Source of the DNA: Chromatiales bacterium
GTDB lineage: Bacteria > Pseudomonadota > Gammaproteobacteria > Chromatiales > Chromatiaceae
Length of the DNA: 64,000 nucleotides
NCBI GenBank assembly: GCA_028280505.1
Contig: JANQLO010000032.1
Coordinates: 115,051-179,050 of the forward strand
Reading direction: 5' to 3'
Within the stretch, counting starts at the first letter, position 1; the number at the start of each line of letters is the position of its first letter. This document shows, one piece after another, positions 1-8,519 of this stretch. Made by a program: the position numbers and the translations under genes. Under the pieces are notes generated by a model that ran no database searches, was not told the DNA's origin, and worked only from the letters and a program-made list of their open reading frames with translations.

Positions 1-1
1 G

Positions 2-2053
2 CTGCGCGGTGTACAGTCTCTGGGCATGATTTGTTCGGCATCCGAGCTTGGTCTGGCCGAGTCATCGGATGGCATCCTGTCTTTGCCGGTCGATGCGCCT
101 GTCGGCAACGATTTTCGCGACTACATGGGGCTCGACGATTTTTGCATCGATGTCGATCTCACGCCGGACCGCGCCGATTGTTTGAGTGTTGGCGGTATTG
201 CGCGCGAGGTCGGGGTGTTGAACAGGGCGACTTTATGTCCGCCCGAGATCGAACCCGTTGGGCCGACGATCGATGATCGATTCGAGGTCACGCTCGAAGC
301 GCCTGGAGCTTGTCCACGTTATCTATGCCGAATCATGCGGGGTATCGATCCGAAGGCGACAACGCCCGACTGGATGGTCGAGAAGCTGCGTCGTAGCGGC
401 TTGCGTGCGATTTCGCCCGTGGTGGACGTCACCAACTATGTCCTCCTGGAACTCGGCCAGCCAATGCATGGTTTCGACCTGGCCAAACTCGACAGCGGTA
501 TCCGGGTACGCATGGCCGAATCGGGTGAGACGCTCAAATTGCTCGATGGCAGCGAGGCGAAGTTGCGCGACGATACGTTGGTGATCGCCGACCGCGGCAA
601 AGCCTTGGCGATGGCCGGTATCATGGGTAGCGAAGACTCCGGCGTCACGGAACAGACCCTTGATATCTTGCTCGAATCTGCGTTTTTCGCGCCGCTCGCA
701 ATAGCGGGTAAGGCGCGCAGCTACGGTCTGCATACCGACTCATCGCATCGTTTCGAGCGTGGCGTCGATTTTACGTTGCAGGCTCGGGCCATGGAGCGTG
801 CGACGGCATTGTTGCTTGCGATCGTCGGCGGCGAGCCAGGACCGGTACACGAGGTCGTGTCCGAAGACGATCTTCCGACACATGAGCCGATCATGCTGCG
901 GCGCGAGCGGATCGCGCGTGTGCTTGGCGTCGACATCGGTGATGAGACCGTCGGTGATGTTCTCGAACGACTGGGCATGCAGGCGAGCACGGTATCCGAC
1001 GGCTGGGCGGTCAAGGTGCCAAGCAATCGCTTCGATATCGCGATCGAGGTCGATTTGATCGAAGAGATCGGACGCATCTACGGTTATGCCAAGATTCCGG
1101 CCAGCCTGAGTTCGGCCCCGGTGAGTGTCAGTCTGCGACCCGAGGCGGCATTCGATCTCGCCGCGGCCAAAGCGTTGCTGGTGCACCGGGGGTATCAGGA
1201 GGCGATCACCTATAGCTTCGTCGCCCCCGAGATAGCCAAGGTTCTTACGCCTGATGCACCGCCTATTCGCTTGGCTAATCCGATTTCCGCCGATATGTCG
1301 GATATGCGCGCGAGTATTTGGCCCGGTTTGGTGCAAACCCTAAAACATAATTTGGCTCGACAGCAGGCTCGGGTCAGGGTGTTTGAAAGCGGGCTGACTT
1401 TCGTTCGTACCGGTGACGATATCGAACAGCATCCCAAGCTGGCCGGCCTGATTTGTGGTGACGCCGATGCCGAGCAATGGGGGGCGGCGGCCCGCCCGGT
1501 CGATTTCTTCGATCTCAAGGCCGATCTCGAATCCGTGTTGCATCAGGTCGCCCGGCCGGCCGAGTTCCTTTTCGAGGCCGCCGAACATGCCGCACTCCAT
1601 CCCGGGCAGGCTGCGCGAGTGTTACGTAACGGCGAGGCGATTGGCTGGATCGGCTTATTGCACCCGGCTGCACAGAAGGCGCTGGATCTGCCAAAGGGCG
1701 TATTCGTGTTCGAAGTGGATTTGGTGCCGCTCGGCTTGGGCAGTGTCCCCGCGTTTTCGCCGTTATCGAAGTTTCCTGCGATCCGGCGCGATTTTGCGCT
1801 GCTGGTCGATCGTGCCTTACCTTACCAGGCGGTACTCGATTGCATACGCGATGCAGCGCCGGAGCTTGTGAAAGACGTCCGGCTTTTCGACGTCTATCTG
1901 GGAGACAACATAGATTCCAGTCTAAAAAGTCTTGCTTTAAGCTTGATTTTACAGGATTCTTCTCACACTCTTACTGATGCAGATGTCGAGCGGGTGAGCG
2001 GCGAGGTATTAACGGCCTTGGCGGACCGTCTGGGCGCGAAACTGAGAGACTGA
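2..2053 (+). CDS. pheT: Phenylalanine--tRNA ligase beta subunit, 5'-truncated
   Basis: Beta subunit of the alpha2-beta2 cytoplasmic enzyme that charges tRNA-Phe. The reading frame is open to the window edge, and the first visible residues ([18 protein letters not shown]) belong to the end of the N-terminal tRNA-binding (EMAP-like) domain, so roughly 110 residues lie outside the window. The B3/B4 editing domain, B5 domain, catalytic-like core and C-terminal ferredoxin-fold anticodon-binding domain follow in the usual order to a TGA at 2051-2053. The methionine at 26 is internal, not the start. ihfA begins 4 bases downstream, the conserved pheST-ihfA arrangement of gammaproteobacteria. The family assignment is firm; only the start is missing. 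Confidence 0.96.
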   Translation: MRGVQSLGMICSASELGLAESSDGILSLPVDAPVGNDFRDYMGLDDFCIDVDLTPDRADCLSVGGIAREVGVLNRATLCPPEIEPVGPTIDDRFEVTLEAPGACPRYLCRIMRGIDPKATTPDWMVEKLRRSGLRAISPVVDVTNYVLLELGQPMHGFDLAKLDSGIRVRMAESGETLKLLDGSEAKLRDDTLVIADRGKALAMAGIMGSEDSGVTEQTLDILLESAFFAPLAIAGKARSYGLHTDSSHRFERGVDFTLQARAMERATALLLAIVGGEPGPVHEVVSEDDLPTHEPIMLRRERIARVLGVDIGDETVGDVLERLGMQASTVSDGWAVKVPSNRFDIAIEVDLIEEIGRIYGYAKIPASLSSAPVSVSLRPEAAFDLAAAKALLVHRGYQEAITYSFVAPEIAKVLTPDAPPIRLANPISADMSDMRASIWPGLVQTLKHNLARQQARVRVFESGLTFVRTGDDIEQHPKLAGLICGDADAEQWGAAARPVDFFDLKADLESVLHQVARPAEFLFEAAEHAALHPGQAARVLRNGEAIGWIGLLHPAAQKALDLPKGVFVFEVDLVPLGLGSVPAFSPLSKFPAIRRDFALLVDRALPYQAVLDCIRDAAPELVKDVRLFDVYLGDNIDSSLKSLALSLILQDSSHTLTDADVERVSGEVLTALADRLGAKLRD

Positions 2054-2057
2054 GTCG

Positions 2058-2366
2058 ATGGCATTGACCAAAGCAGAAATGGCAGAACACCTCTTCGAAG
2101 AACTCGGGCTGAACAAGCGTGAGGCCAAGGAGATGGTGGAAATGTTTTTTGAAGAAATTCGCATGTCGTTGGAGAACGGTCGGCAGGTGAAATTGTCGGG
2201 CTTCGGCAACTTCGATTTGCGAGAGAAAAAACAGCGTCCCGGGCGTAATCCGAAGACCGGTGAGGAAATCCCGATTTCGGCACGGCGCGTGGTGACTTTC
2301 CGGCCGGGGCAAAAACTCAAGGCGCGAGTAGAGGCATATGCTGGATCCCAACAGCAGCAACATTGA
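2058..2366 (+). CDS. ihfA: Integration host factor subunit alpha
   Basis: Nucleoid protein that pairs with IhfB and bends DNA at specific sites in replication, recombination and sigma-54 transcription. The 102 residues match the family length. The beta-arm tip RNPKTGE carries Pro65, the residue that intercalates into the minor groove in IHF-alpha, and the dimer core motif KLSGFGNF is at 45-52. The start ATG is 4 bases after the pheT stop, so it is probably cotranscribed with pheST. Its last 29 bases overlap the following MerR-type gene in another frame. The position after pheT and the alpha-type sequence separate it from HU and IhfB. Confidence 0.97.
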   Translation: MALTKAEMAEHLFEELGLNKREAKEMVEMFFEEIRMSLENGRQVKLSGFGNFDLREKKQRPGRNPKTGEEIPISARRVVTFRPGQKLKARVEAYAGSQQQQH

Positions 2367-2703
2367 ATTACCGCCCATTCCGGGTAAGCGCTACTTCACC
2401 ATCGGTGAGGTCAGCGAGTTATGTCAGGTAAAGCCGCATGTTCTGCGTTACTGGGAACAGGAGTTTCCGCAGCTCAAGCCCGTGAAGCGTCGCGGCAATC
2501 GCCGCTATTACCAGCGCCACGATGTCGAGATGATTCGTGATATCCGTAGCTTGCTTTATGAGCAGGGTTTCACGATTGGTGGTGCACGGCAGCAATTGGC
2601 GGGCGACGGCCCCAAGCCGGATCCGCGTGGCGGCAGTCGCGTCGAGGAAATTCGGCAACTGCGCAAAGAACTCGAAGAAGTCTTGGCGATACTCAAGGCC
2701 TGA
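2338..2703 (+). CDS. MerR-family transcriptional regulator
   Basis: A 121-residue protein with an N-terminal MerR winged helix-turn-helix: [13 protein letters not shown] then LRYWE and a wing containing NRRYY (residues about 15-75). A short C-terminal helical segment ending at 121 is probably the dimerisation coiled coil. There is no metal-binding cysteine cluster and no effector domain, so it is not a MerR/CueR metal sensor. It overlaps the end of ihfA by 29 bases, implying translational coupling. A MerR-type gene between ihfA and tRNA-Pro is conserved in Pseudomonas and relatives, but its target is not known to me. Confidence 0.9.
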   Translation: MLDPNSSNIELPPIPGKRYFTIGEVSELCQVKPHVLRYWEQEFPQLKPVKRRGNRRYYQRHDVEMIRDIRSLLYEQGFTIGGARQQLAGDGPKPDPRGGSRVEEIRQLRKELEEVLAILKA

Positions 2704-2761
2704 GCGATCTCGCGCGTTGACAATACGGCGTCGCGTCCCTAGGATGCGTCGCTTCGATTTT

Positions 2762-2838
2762 CGGAGCGTAGCGCAGCTTGGTAGCGCACCACAATGGGGT
2801 TGTGGGGGTCGGGAGTTCGAATCTCCCCGCTCCGACCA
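2762..2838 (+). tRNA. tRNA-Pro (anticodon GGG)
   Basis: A 77-base cloverleaf with encoded CCA. The acceptor stem CGGAGCG/CGCTCCG pairs perfectly, the D arm is GCGC/GCGC, the anticodon stem is CCACA/TGTGG around loop ATGGGGT, and the T arm is GGGAG-TTCGAAT-CTCCC. With T33 in the second loop position the anticodon is GGG, reading CCC and CCU. The first acceptor base C1 is usual for proline tRNAs. It lies 58 bases after the MerR-type gene and is followed at once by a rho-independent terminator. Confidence 0.97.
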
Positions 2839-2843
2839 AAAAT

Positions 2844-2875
2844 AAAGGCTTAGCTTACATAGCTAAGCCTTTTTC
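2844..2875 (+). terminator. Rho-independent terminator of tRNA-Pro
   Basis: A perfect inverted repeat AGGCTTAGCT (2846-2855), 5-base loop TACAT, then AGCTAAGCCT (2861-2870). Flanking A and T bases extend the stem to 12 pairs, and a T run follows (TTTTTCT). It begins five bases after the tRNA CCA end. Confidence 0.93.
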
Positions 2876-3136
2876 TATTTCCTTCCGGCTTTTGGGTCGT
2901 TGCCTGACAGCGCATAGGCGCAACGGTGTATGCGAGACCGGTTCTTGCGTCGTTGACATACTCCTCATGCCGATTTTCGGGCAAGTGATCGCGGCTCTCG
3001 AGTAGATATGACTATCGATTATTGGCCGTGATGGCTCTTTGGCGCATAAGCTGAATAGCGGTGGCCATAGCTTGAGACGACGTTTTCGTGAGCTTTGGCT
3101 GCGAGTCAATATTGGCGATTAGCGGGGGCATGGTGT

Positions 3137-3814
3137 ATGGAAACCAAGCATGGATCGGGCGCCGAGCAAATGCTGGCGGATATTCGCGAGGAAGTGCACT
3201 ACGCCCGCCAATGGATCGGAAAGGATGTCTTGGATCGGCGGGTCATGAATGCAATTGCCGAGGTGCCGCGCGACGTCTTTGTCCCCGATGGTTTGAAGGC
3301 CGCGGCATTCGACAATACGCCTCTGCCAATTGGGTATGGTCAGACGATTTCGCAGCCTTTCATTGTCGCGCTAATGACCGACCTGCTTGCACCGCTATCG
3401 AATCACAAGGTTCTTGAGATCGGTGCCGGTTCGGGTTATCAAACCGCGGTGTTGGCATCGCTTTGCGGCATGGTGTACAGCGTGGAGTTCGTTTCCGAGT
3501 TGACCGAGATTGCCGGTGAGCGTTTGGAAAAGCTCGGTTACGGCAATGCTCACATCAAGACGGGTAACGGTTACGAAGGCTGGTCTGAGCATGCGCCGTA
3601 CGACGGCATCCTGGTAACCGCCGCGGCTCCCGAAGTTCCCCGTGCCTTGATCGAACAGCTTATACCCGGTGGCCGTCTAGTGATTCCGGTTGGGCAACCG
3701 CATAGCCGCCAGGAACTTATGCTGCTGGAAAAGGGCCATGATGGTGAAATCCATTCAAGGAATGTCCTTGGTGTCGCTTTCGTACCATTGGTGAATAAAC
3801 CGATATTGAAGTAG
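3137..3814 (+). CDS. Protein-L-isoaspartate O-methyltransferase family protein
   Basis: SAM-dependent carboxyl methyltransferase of the Pcm fold, predicted to repair isoaspartyl residues in damaged cytoplasmic proteins. The family signature GYGQTISQP is at residues 66-74 and the SAM-binding motif I VLEIGAGSGYQ at 92-102. The 225-residue length suits Pcm (about 208-225). I chose ATG 3137 because a GCGGGGG ribosome site lies 9 bases upstream; an in-frame ATG at 3095 adds 14 residues unlike the family. It stands alone, not in the usual surE-pcm-nlpD-rpoS cluster, so it may be a second, divergent Pcm-type enzyme. No pcm symbol is assigned for that reason. Confidence 0.88.
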   Translation: METKHGSGAEQMLADIREEVHYARQWIGKDVLDRRVMNAIAEVPRDVFVPDGLKAAAFDNTPLPIGYGQTISQPFIVALMTDLLAPLSNHKVLEIGAGSGYQTAVLASLCGMVYSVEFVSELTEIAGERLEKLGYGNAHIKTGNGYEGWSEHAPYDGILVTAAAPEVPRALIEQLIPGGRLVIPVGQPHSRQELMLLEKGHDGEIHSRNVLGVAFVPLVNKPILK

Positions 3815-3897
3815 CGGCCGACCCTGTCGCCCGGTGACCCGTAGCGCTGCTCAAGCCGGTTATGTTCAGGGCAATGTCTCGATAATCACCACTCCGG

Positions 3898-4332
3898 TTA
3901 CAAATATTCCGGCAGCTGGGCTCGGATGCGGTCCAACGGCTGGGTAGTGACGTCTTTGGCAATTTCATCGCGAATCAGGCCGCGTAATGCATCGGATTGA
4001 TGCTTGCGCATCAGTCCAAGAAAGGTTGGTGCCCCGAGTACGTAGAGCCGGTCGAAGTCACGCTTGGTTCGACCTTTTTCGAGACGTTTACAGACTTCGA
4101 CGGCGAATCGATTGGCGGTTTCGTCCTTGGCTGAATTGGAGGTGCCGAAACCATGGCTCGATGTGCCACCGTTGCGGTCGCGTCCGCCACGATCGCTTAC
4201 CAAGTCTCCTTCGTGTAAGCGGGCCTGTGGGTTGCTCAGGGTTTCGATTTCGTTTAAGGGGCCAGCGGGTTTATCAGCGGAAAAGAAGCGGGCGCGGCAG
4301 GCATCTGCGACGACGATCCAGGTATTGCTCAT
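3898..4332 (-). CDS. Host-attachment family protein
   Basis: A 144-residue soluble protein matching the family annotated 'protein required for attachment to host cells'. It shows the N-terminal segment TWIVVADACRARFF, the central FAVEVCKRLEKGR helix, and LYVLGAPTFLG followed by LRGLIRDEIAKDVT near the end. The name comes from a plant-attachment phenotype in Agrobacterium. The fold resembles release-factor-like and ribosome-associated proteins, and free-living bacteria carry it widely. There is no signal peptide or membrane segment. A good ribosome site (GAGGAG on the minus strand, 9-base spacer) supports the start. It is monocistronic and its cellular role is unknown. Confidence 0.8.
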   Translation of the reverse strand: MSNTWIVVADACRARFFSADKPAGPLNEIETLSNPQARLHEGDLVSDRGGRDRNGGTSSHGFGTSNSAKDETANRFAVEVCKRLEKGRTKRDFDRLYVLGAPTFLGLMRKHQSDALRGLIRDEIAKDVTTQPLDRIRAQLPEYL

Positions 4333-4649
4333 AATGCAGGTCTCCTCGTTCGAGTACGGGCGGAGCCGGCCTTGGGCCGACGTACTTTAAACCTTAGCCG
4401 ACATCGTCTCCTGACTTCCAGGCTACACCGTCCGGCGCGGGACGGTCGATTTGATGGTAGCCGCAAAGTACGGACCTGAGTGCGCATGTTCTAATCGATC
4501 CTTCGATTGTCAGAGGCTATCGAATTTGCGTGCAGTCCCGATTCCACCGGTCGTTTGGCGTCTTTGTCATTGGCATCTTATGCCAGGTATTGCGAGGATG
4601 GCGTTGATTTTTGTTGATAATCGCGGTTCCGTCGCGAAGGAATCGGTTA
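4333..4649. other. Intergenic region between divergent genes
   Basis: About 317 bases between the host-attachment gene (leftward) and the DegS-like gene (rightward). It must hold both promoters. I find the ribosome site of the leftward gene at 4342-4347 and that of the protease at 4637-4641, but no convincing sigma-70 box pair, RNA gene or repeat. Confidence 0.5.
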
Positions 4650-5780
4650 GTGGTTCAAGGGTCGAATGGTGTTTCCGGGTGGTTGCGTTGGGCGTTTTGG
4701 ATAATAGTCCTGATTCTTGTCGGCTGGCAGATGTTGCCTTGGATCCAGACACATCTGATCGGGCTTGATGCCGAGCCGCGTGCGGTCACGGCGCGCGGTG
4801 AACTGGCTGCCGATGAGCAGGCGACGATTGAAATTTTCGAGCGTGCCAGCCCATCGGTAGTATTTATCAGCACTCGCCAGCGGGTACGCAACATTTGGAC
4901 CCGCGAGGTCATGAGTGTGCCGCGCGGCAACGGCTCGGGTTTCGTCTGGGACGACCGAGGTCATGTGGTGACCAATAATCATGTCATCGAGGGGGTGTCC
5001 GAGGCGACAGTCCGGCTGAATGACGGGCGCAGCTACAAGGCCTTGTTGGTTGGGCGCAGCCCGGCGCATGATCTCGCGGTGTTGCGGATTAACGTCGCAT
5101 TCGACCGTCCACCGCCGGTTCCCGTCGGCACAAGCGATGACCTGCGCGTCGGACAGAAGGTATTTGCGATAGGCAATCCTTTCGGCCTCGATTATTCGCT
5201 TACCAGCGGCCTGGTGTCCGCCCTGGATCGCTCGATTCGTGATGACGATGGGGGTTTGATCGAACATTTGATTCAGACCGATGCGGCGATCAATCCGGGT
5301 AACTCGGGCGGGCCTTTACTCGACAGTGCCGGGCGCCTAATCGGAATCAACACGGCAATCTACAGCCCGTCGGGCGCTTACGCCGGCATTGGTTTTGCCG
5401 TGCCCGTCGATAGCGTGAATCGTGTCGTGCCCGAACTTATAGCGAAAGGTCTTTACCAGCGTCCCGCGCTGGGTATATCGATTGACGCGGACGTTAACCG
5501 GGCACTGACGCGCCGGTTGGGTGTCGCTGGTGTGGTCGTCCTACAGGTTCATCAGGGGTCGGCTGCGGAGGCTGCCGGTCTGCAGGGTACCGTGATCGAT
5601 GACGGCGGTAACGTGATACCTGGTGATGTGATTACCGCGTTGGGAGGGCGGCCGGTAAAAGGCATCGGTGATCTTCTCGATAACCTAGAACGGCATCGTG
5701 CGGGTGATCAAGTGTCTGTCGCCATTTTGCGTGGAGAACAGGAGCTGAGTGTTCAGGTAACCTTGCAAGACGGAAGCTGA
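4650..5780 (+). CDS. DegS/AlgW-like periplasmic serine protease (S1C)
   Basis: Membrane-anchored HtrA-type protease. One N-terminal transmembrane helix (about residues 10-30) holds it in the inner membrane with the protease in the periplasm. The trypsin-like domain keeps the triad: His111 (TNNHVIEG), Asp141 (HDLAVL) and Ser219 (GNSGGPL). One C-terminal PDZ domain follows (about 275-370). A single PDZ plus an anchor is the DegS/AlgW plan, which cuts an anti-sigma factor of the RseA/MucA type on outer-membrane stress; DegP has two PDZ domains and a cleaved signal. I chose GTG 4650 because AAGGA sits 8 bases upstream; TTG 4611 lacks this. The protein is 376 residues, close to E. coli DegS. Confidence 0.9.
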   Translation: MVQGSNGVSGWLRWAFWIIVLILVGWQMLPWIQTHLIGLDAEPRAVTARGELAADEQATIEIFERASPSVVFISTRQRVRNIWTREVMSVPRGNGSGFVWDDRGHVVTNNHVIEGVSEATVRLNDGRSYKALLVGRSPAHDLAVLRINVAFDRPPPVPVGTSDDLRVGQKVFAIGNPFGLDYSLTSGLVSALDRSIRDDDGGLIEHLIQTDAAINPGNSGGPLLDSAGRLIGINTAIYSPSGAYAGIGFAVPVDSVNRVVPELIAKGLYQRPALGISIDADVNRALTRRLGVAGVVVLQVHQGSAAEAAGLQGTVIDDGGNVIPGDVITALGGRPVKGIGDLLDNLERHRAGDQVSVAILRGEQELSVQVTLQDGS

Positions 5781-5827
5781 TGCCCATAAACGTCTTATCA
5801 AAGGGTCGAAAGGATCAGGATGCGTGA

Positions 5828-5849
5828 ATCACTTCCCTGCAGAAGTGAT
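5828..5849. other. Stem-loop between convergent genes
   Basis: A perfect 8-bp inverted repeat, ATCACTTC (5828-5835), loop CCTGCA, GAAGTGAT (5842-5849), between the protease and glpR, which converge here. Neither strand has a T tract after it, so it is at best a weak or rho-assisted terminator or an mRNA 3' end protector. Confidence 0.4.
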
Positions 5850-5858
5850 ACGGCCACG

Positions 5859-6641
5859 CTAATCTTGCGCGATGCTTCGGGGCTGCATTTCATGTACGGT
5901 CACCCCGTGTTGAGCGCACACTTGGTCCAAGTCTTGCGACACCATCTTGTCGGTGAAGAAGTCGGACATTTGCGAGATGTGGCCGATCCTGACCGGAGCC
6001 GAGCGTTCCAGCTTGGATTTGTCGGCGACGAGATAGGTATGCCGGGCGTTGCTCAGAATAGCCTGGGTAACGCGTACCTCGCGATAGTCGAAGTCGAGTA
6101 AAGATCCATCGCTATCGATAGCGGATGTGCCGACGACGGCGTAATCGACTCTGAACTGATTGACGAAGTCGACGGTTGCCTCGCCGATGATGCCCCGGTC
6201 GGCGCGGCGCAGCGTGCCGCCGGCAACAATGACTTCGCAGGTGGGGTTGTTGATCAGGGTGCTGGCAACGTTTAAGTTGTTGGTGATCACCAAGAGGTCG
6301 CGATGCTGTAGCAATGCGCGTGCTACCGCTTCGGTCGTGGTGCCCAGGTTGATAAACAGGGATGTGTTATCCGGTATCTGCTCGGCACACATCTGTCCGA
6401 TTAAGGCCTTCTCTTCTGTTGCGATGTCTTGCCTTTGTTCGTAGCCGACATTGGTGACGCCGGAGCTGATAACGGCTCCGCCATGTACCCGCGAAAGAAT
6501 CTTTTTTTCGCAAAGCTCGTTCAGGTCCTTTCGAATCGTTTGTGGCGTTACATCGAACTGCGCCACGAGTTCGTCCACGGTGACCCGCCCGTTTCGGCGG
6601 GCGATCTCAACAATCTCCTGTTGTCTGAAAGAAAGCGACAT
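5859..6641 (-). CDS. glpR: DeoR-family repressor of glycerol genes (GlpR-like)
   Basis: A 260-residue DeoR-type repressor. The N-terminal helix-turn-helix (about 5-55) contains VTVDELVAQFDVTPQTIRKDL, then the linker SRVHGGA. The C-terminal sugar-phosphate sensor shows the INLGTTTEAVARAL ligand loop, FVNQFRVDYAVVGTSAID and the closing segment VADKSKLER. GlpR releases its operators on binding glycerol 3-phosphate. It reads divergently from glpD across 324 bases that hold GlpR-like half-sites, so it very probably controls the glycerol operon and may repress itself. The context picks GlpR among DeoR paralogues. Confidence 0.92.
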   Translation of the reverse strand: MSLSFRQQEIVEIARRNGRVTVDELVAQFDVTPQTIRKDLNELCEKKILSRVHGGAVISSGVTNVGYEQRQDIATEEKALIGQMCAEQIPDNTSLFINLGTTTEAVARALLQHRDLLVITNNLNVASTLINNPTCEVIVAGGTLRRADRGIIGEATVDFVNQFRVDYAVVGTSAIDSDGSLLDFDYREVRVTQAILSNARHTYLVADKSKLERSAPVRIGHISQMSDFFTDKMVSQDLDQVCAQHGVTVHEMQPRSIAQD

Positions 6642-6837
6642 ATCGGTACCTTGTCAGAAAGCGAATCTTTGCGAACTATTATGATTATTTTTTAGGATTT
6701 AGAAATAGAATCGTGGTTGATCAACCCGGGTTAAGTGCTTTTGAGTGCATAATAATTTCGTGAATTCCTTTATCTAGGGTAGATATGTTTTTTTATTTCA
6801 ATAGGTTAGTGTTTTTCCTAGACACTGTCGACACAAA

Positions 6838-6889
6838 TACGAAAAAAAACGAAAATATTAATTGACATATCGAATGTTATGGTGAGAAT
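6838..6889 (+). promoter_or_regulatory. glpD promoter with three GlpR-like half-sites
   Basis: A sigma-70-like promoter: TTGACA at 6862-6867, 16-base spacer, GAGAAT at 6884-6889. Around it are three same-direction copies resembling the enterobacterial GlpR half-operator AWCGAAMATW: 6838-6847 (8 of 10), 6848-6857 (AACGAAAATA, 10 of 10) and 6869-6878 (8 of 10). Their starts are 10 and 21 bases apart, so they lie on one face of the helix around the -35 box. The consensus is recalled from the E. coli literature; repression by the neighbouring glpR is inference. The rest of 6642-6837 is AT-rich with no gene. Confidence 0.55.
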
Positions 6890-6965
6890 TTAGCCAGGGT
6901 TGCACGCCACAAAGGCGTGACAAAGGTGCCGAGAACACGCGCCAAACGCGATAGAGACACTGGCT
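6890..6965 (+). promoter_or_regulatory. Structured 5' leader of glpD
   Basis: The 76 bases before the glpD ATG can fold into a closed multi-branch structure. The outer stem pairs AGCCAG (6892-6897) with CTGGCT (6960-6965), the latter ending directly at the start codon. Inside are CACGCC-ACAAA-GGCGTG (6903-6919) and CGCG-CCAAA-CGCG (6938-6950). No strong Shine-Dalgarno sequence is visible (GAGAC at 6954-6958 is the best), so access to the start codon could depend on this fold. It matches no riboswitch class I can recognise. Confidence 0.4.
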
Positions 6966-8507
6966 ATGGAAGATCGAGCGATCTACGACATCGTCGTCAT
7001 CGGCGGTGGTATTAATGGGTGCGGTATCGCACGTGATGCGGCCGGACGCGGTTTAAAGGTCTTTCTGGCCGAGCAGGGTGATCTCGCCCAAGGCACCTCT
7101 TCAGCCAGCACCAAGCTGATTCATGGCGGGTTGCGTTATCTCGAATACTACGAATTCCGACTGGTGCGTGAATCCCTGATCGAACGTGAAGTGCTGCTGC
7201 GTAATGCGCCACACATCATCTGGCCGTTGCGTTTTGTATTGCCGCATCATGCTGATTTACGTCCTGCATGGCTGCTGCGTCTGGGGCTGTTTCTTTACGA
7301 TCACCTTGGCGGACGCAAGCTTTTGCCGGGTACGAGTACGGTGGACTTGCGAAACGATACCGCCGGTCAGCCGCTGGTCGAACGTTTTCACAAAGGCTTC
7401 GAGTATTCCGACTGTTGGGTGGATGACGCACGCCTGGTGGTGCTCAATGCGATGGATGCGGAACGCCTCGGTGCCCGCATCGAGACACGCAGTCGCGTGA
7501 CCGGGGCGGTACGGCGCGACGGCGTATGGGAAGTGAACGTCGAGGATACCCTTAATGGAAACAGTCACACGGTCCGCGCGTGTGCCTTGATCAACGCGGC
7601 CGGCCCATGGGTCGACGAGGTCATTCATGGCGCGGTGCCACATAGCGAAGCCGCGTCCAAACGCAATGTTCGCCTGGTGCGGGGTAGCCACATCGTAGTG
7701 CCACGCTTATTCGATCACGAGCGAGCCTATATTTTTCAGAACAAGGACGGCAGGATTTTCTTCGCCATTCCGTACGAGCAGGATTTCACGTTGGTTGGTA
7801 CGACGGATGCCGAGCATGATGTTTCACTCGAGAACATTCATGCGGGTGAAGACGAGATCGACTACCTGTGTGCCGCTTCCGGTGAATACTTCAAACGTCC
7901 GATCAAGCGCGACGATGTGGTTTGGACCTACTCGGGCGTCAGGCCATTGTACGACGACGGGGCCAGCGCGGCGCAGGAGGCGACCCGCGATTACGTCTTC
8001 AAGATAGAAGACGATCAGGGGAGTGCGCCGGTGCTGAATATTTTTGGCGGCAAGATCACCACCTATCGACGTCTCGCGCAGAACGCACTTTCGCGTCTTT
8101 CGCCTTTTCTGCCCATACCTGATTCTGACTGGACACGCGATGCGCCGTTACCGGGTGGCGACTTTCCCGCTAACGATGTGCATGGGTTGCATGCAGCACT
8201 GAAAGCGCGTTATCCCTTTGTCGATGATGTCACCCTGCAACGCTTGGTTCGCAGCTACGGTACCTCGGTCGAAAAGATGCTCGGCAAGGCGCAGAAAAAG
8301 GAGGATCTCGGCGAAGATTTTGGTGCCGGCTTAAGCGAAGCCGAAGTAAGATACCTGGTCGCACATGAGCACGCGCGTACGCTCGATGACATTATCTGGC
8401 GTCGTTCAAAACTTGGTTTGCGATTGGGCGATGAACAAAAAAAACGGCTCGATGTCTGGCTGCAAGCGCACCGGCCCGTGGAGTCCCGCGACGCCGATGT
8501 CGCTTAA
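6966..8507 (+). CDS. glpD: Aerobic glycerol-3-phosphate dehydrogenase
   Basis: Peripheral inner-membrane FAD enzyme that oxidises sn-glycerol 3-phosphate to dihydroxyacetone phosphate and passes electrons to quinone. The 513 residues match GlpD. The dinucleotide-binding motif VVIGGGINGCGIARDAAGRG is near the N terminus, followed by the family segments TSSASTKLIHGGLRYLE and FGGKITTYRRLA. It is the first gene of a glp run, with glpS 12 bases downstream. With GlpK and the ABC importer it makes a complete route from external glycerol to lower glycolysis. GlpR-like sites and a folded leader precede it. Confidence 0.97.
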   Translation: MEDRAIYDIVVIGGGINGCGIARDAAGRGLKVFLAEQGDLAQGTSSASTKLIHGGLRYLEYYEFRLVRESLIEREVLLRNAPHIIWPLRFVLPHHADLRPAWLLRLGLFLYDHLGGRKLLPGTSTVDLRNDTAGQPLVERFHKGFEYSDCWVDDARLVVLNAMDAERLGARIETRSRVTGAVRRDGVWEVNVEDTLNGNSHTVRACALINAAGPWVDEVIHGAVPHSEAASKRNVRLVRGSHIVVPRLFDHERAYIFQNKDGRIFFAIPYEQDFTLVGTTDAEHDVSLENIHAGEDEIDYLCAASGEYFKRPIKRDDVVWTYSGVRPLYDDGASAAQEATRDYVFKIEDDQGSAPVLNIFGGKITTYRRLAQNALSRLSPFLPIPDSDWTRDAPLPGGDFPANDVHGLHAALKARYPFVDDVTLQRLVRSYGTSVEKMLGKAQKKEDLGEDFGAGLSEAEVRYLVAHEHARTLDDIIWRRSKLGLRLGDEQKKRLDVWLQAHRPVESRDADVA

Positions 8508-8519
8508 AGGGGGAAAGGA

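Noticed and set aside
2762..3136. Integration site of a genomic island at tRNA-Pro
   Set aside because: No integrase, no repeat of the tRNA 3' end and no compositional change downstream; the next genes are chromosomal.
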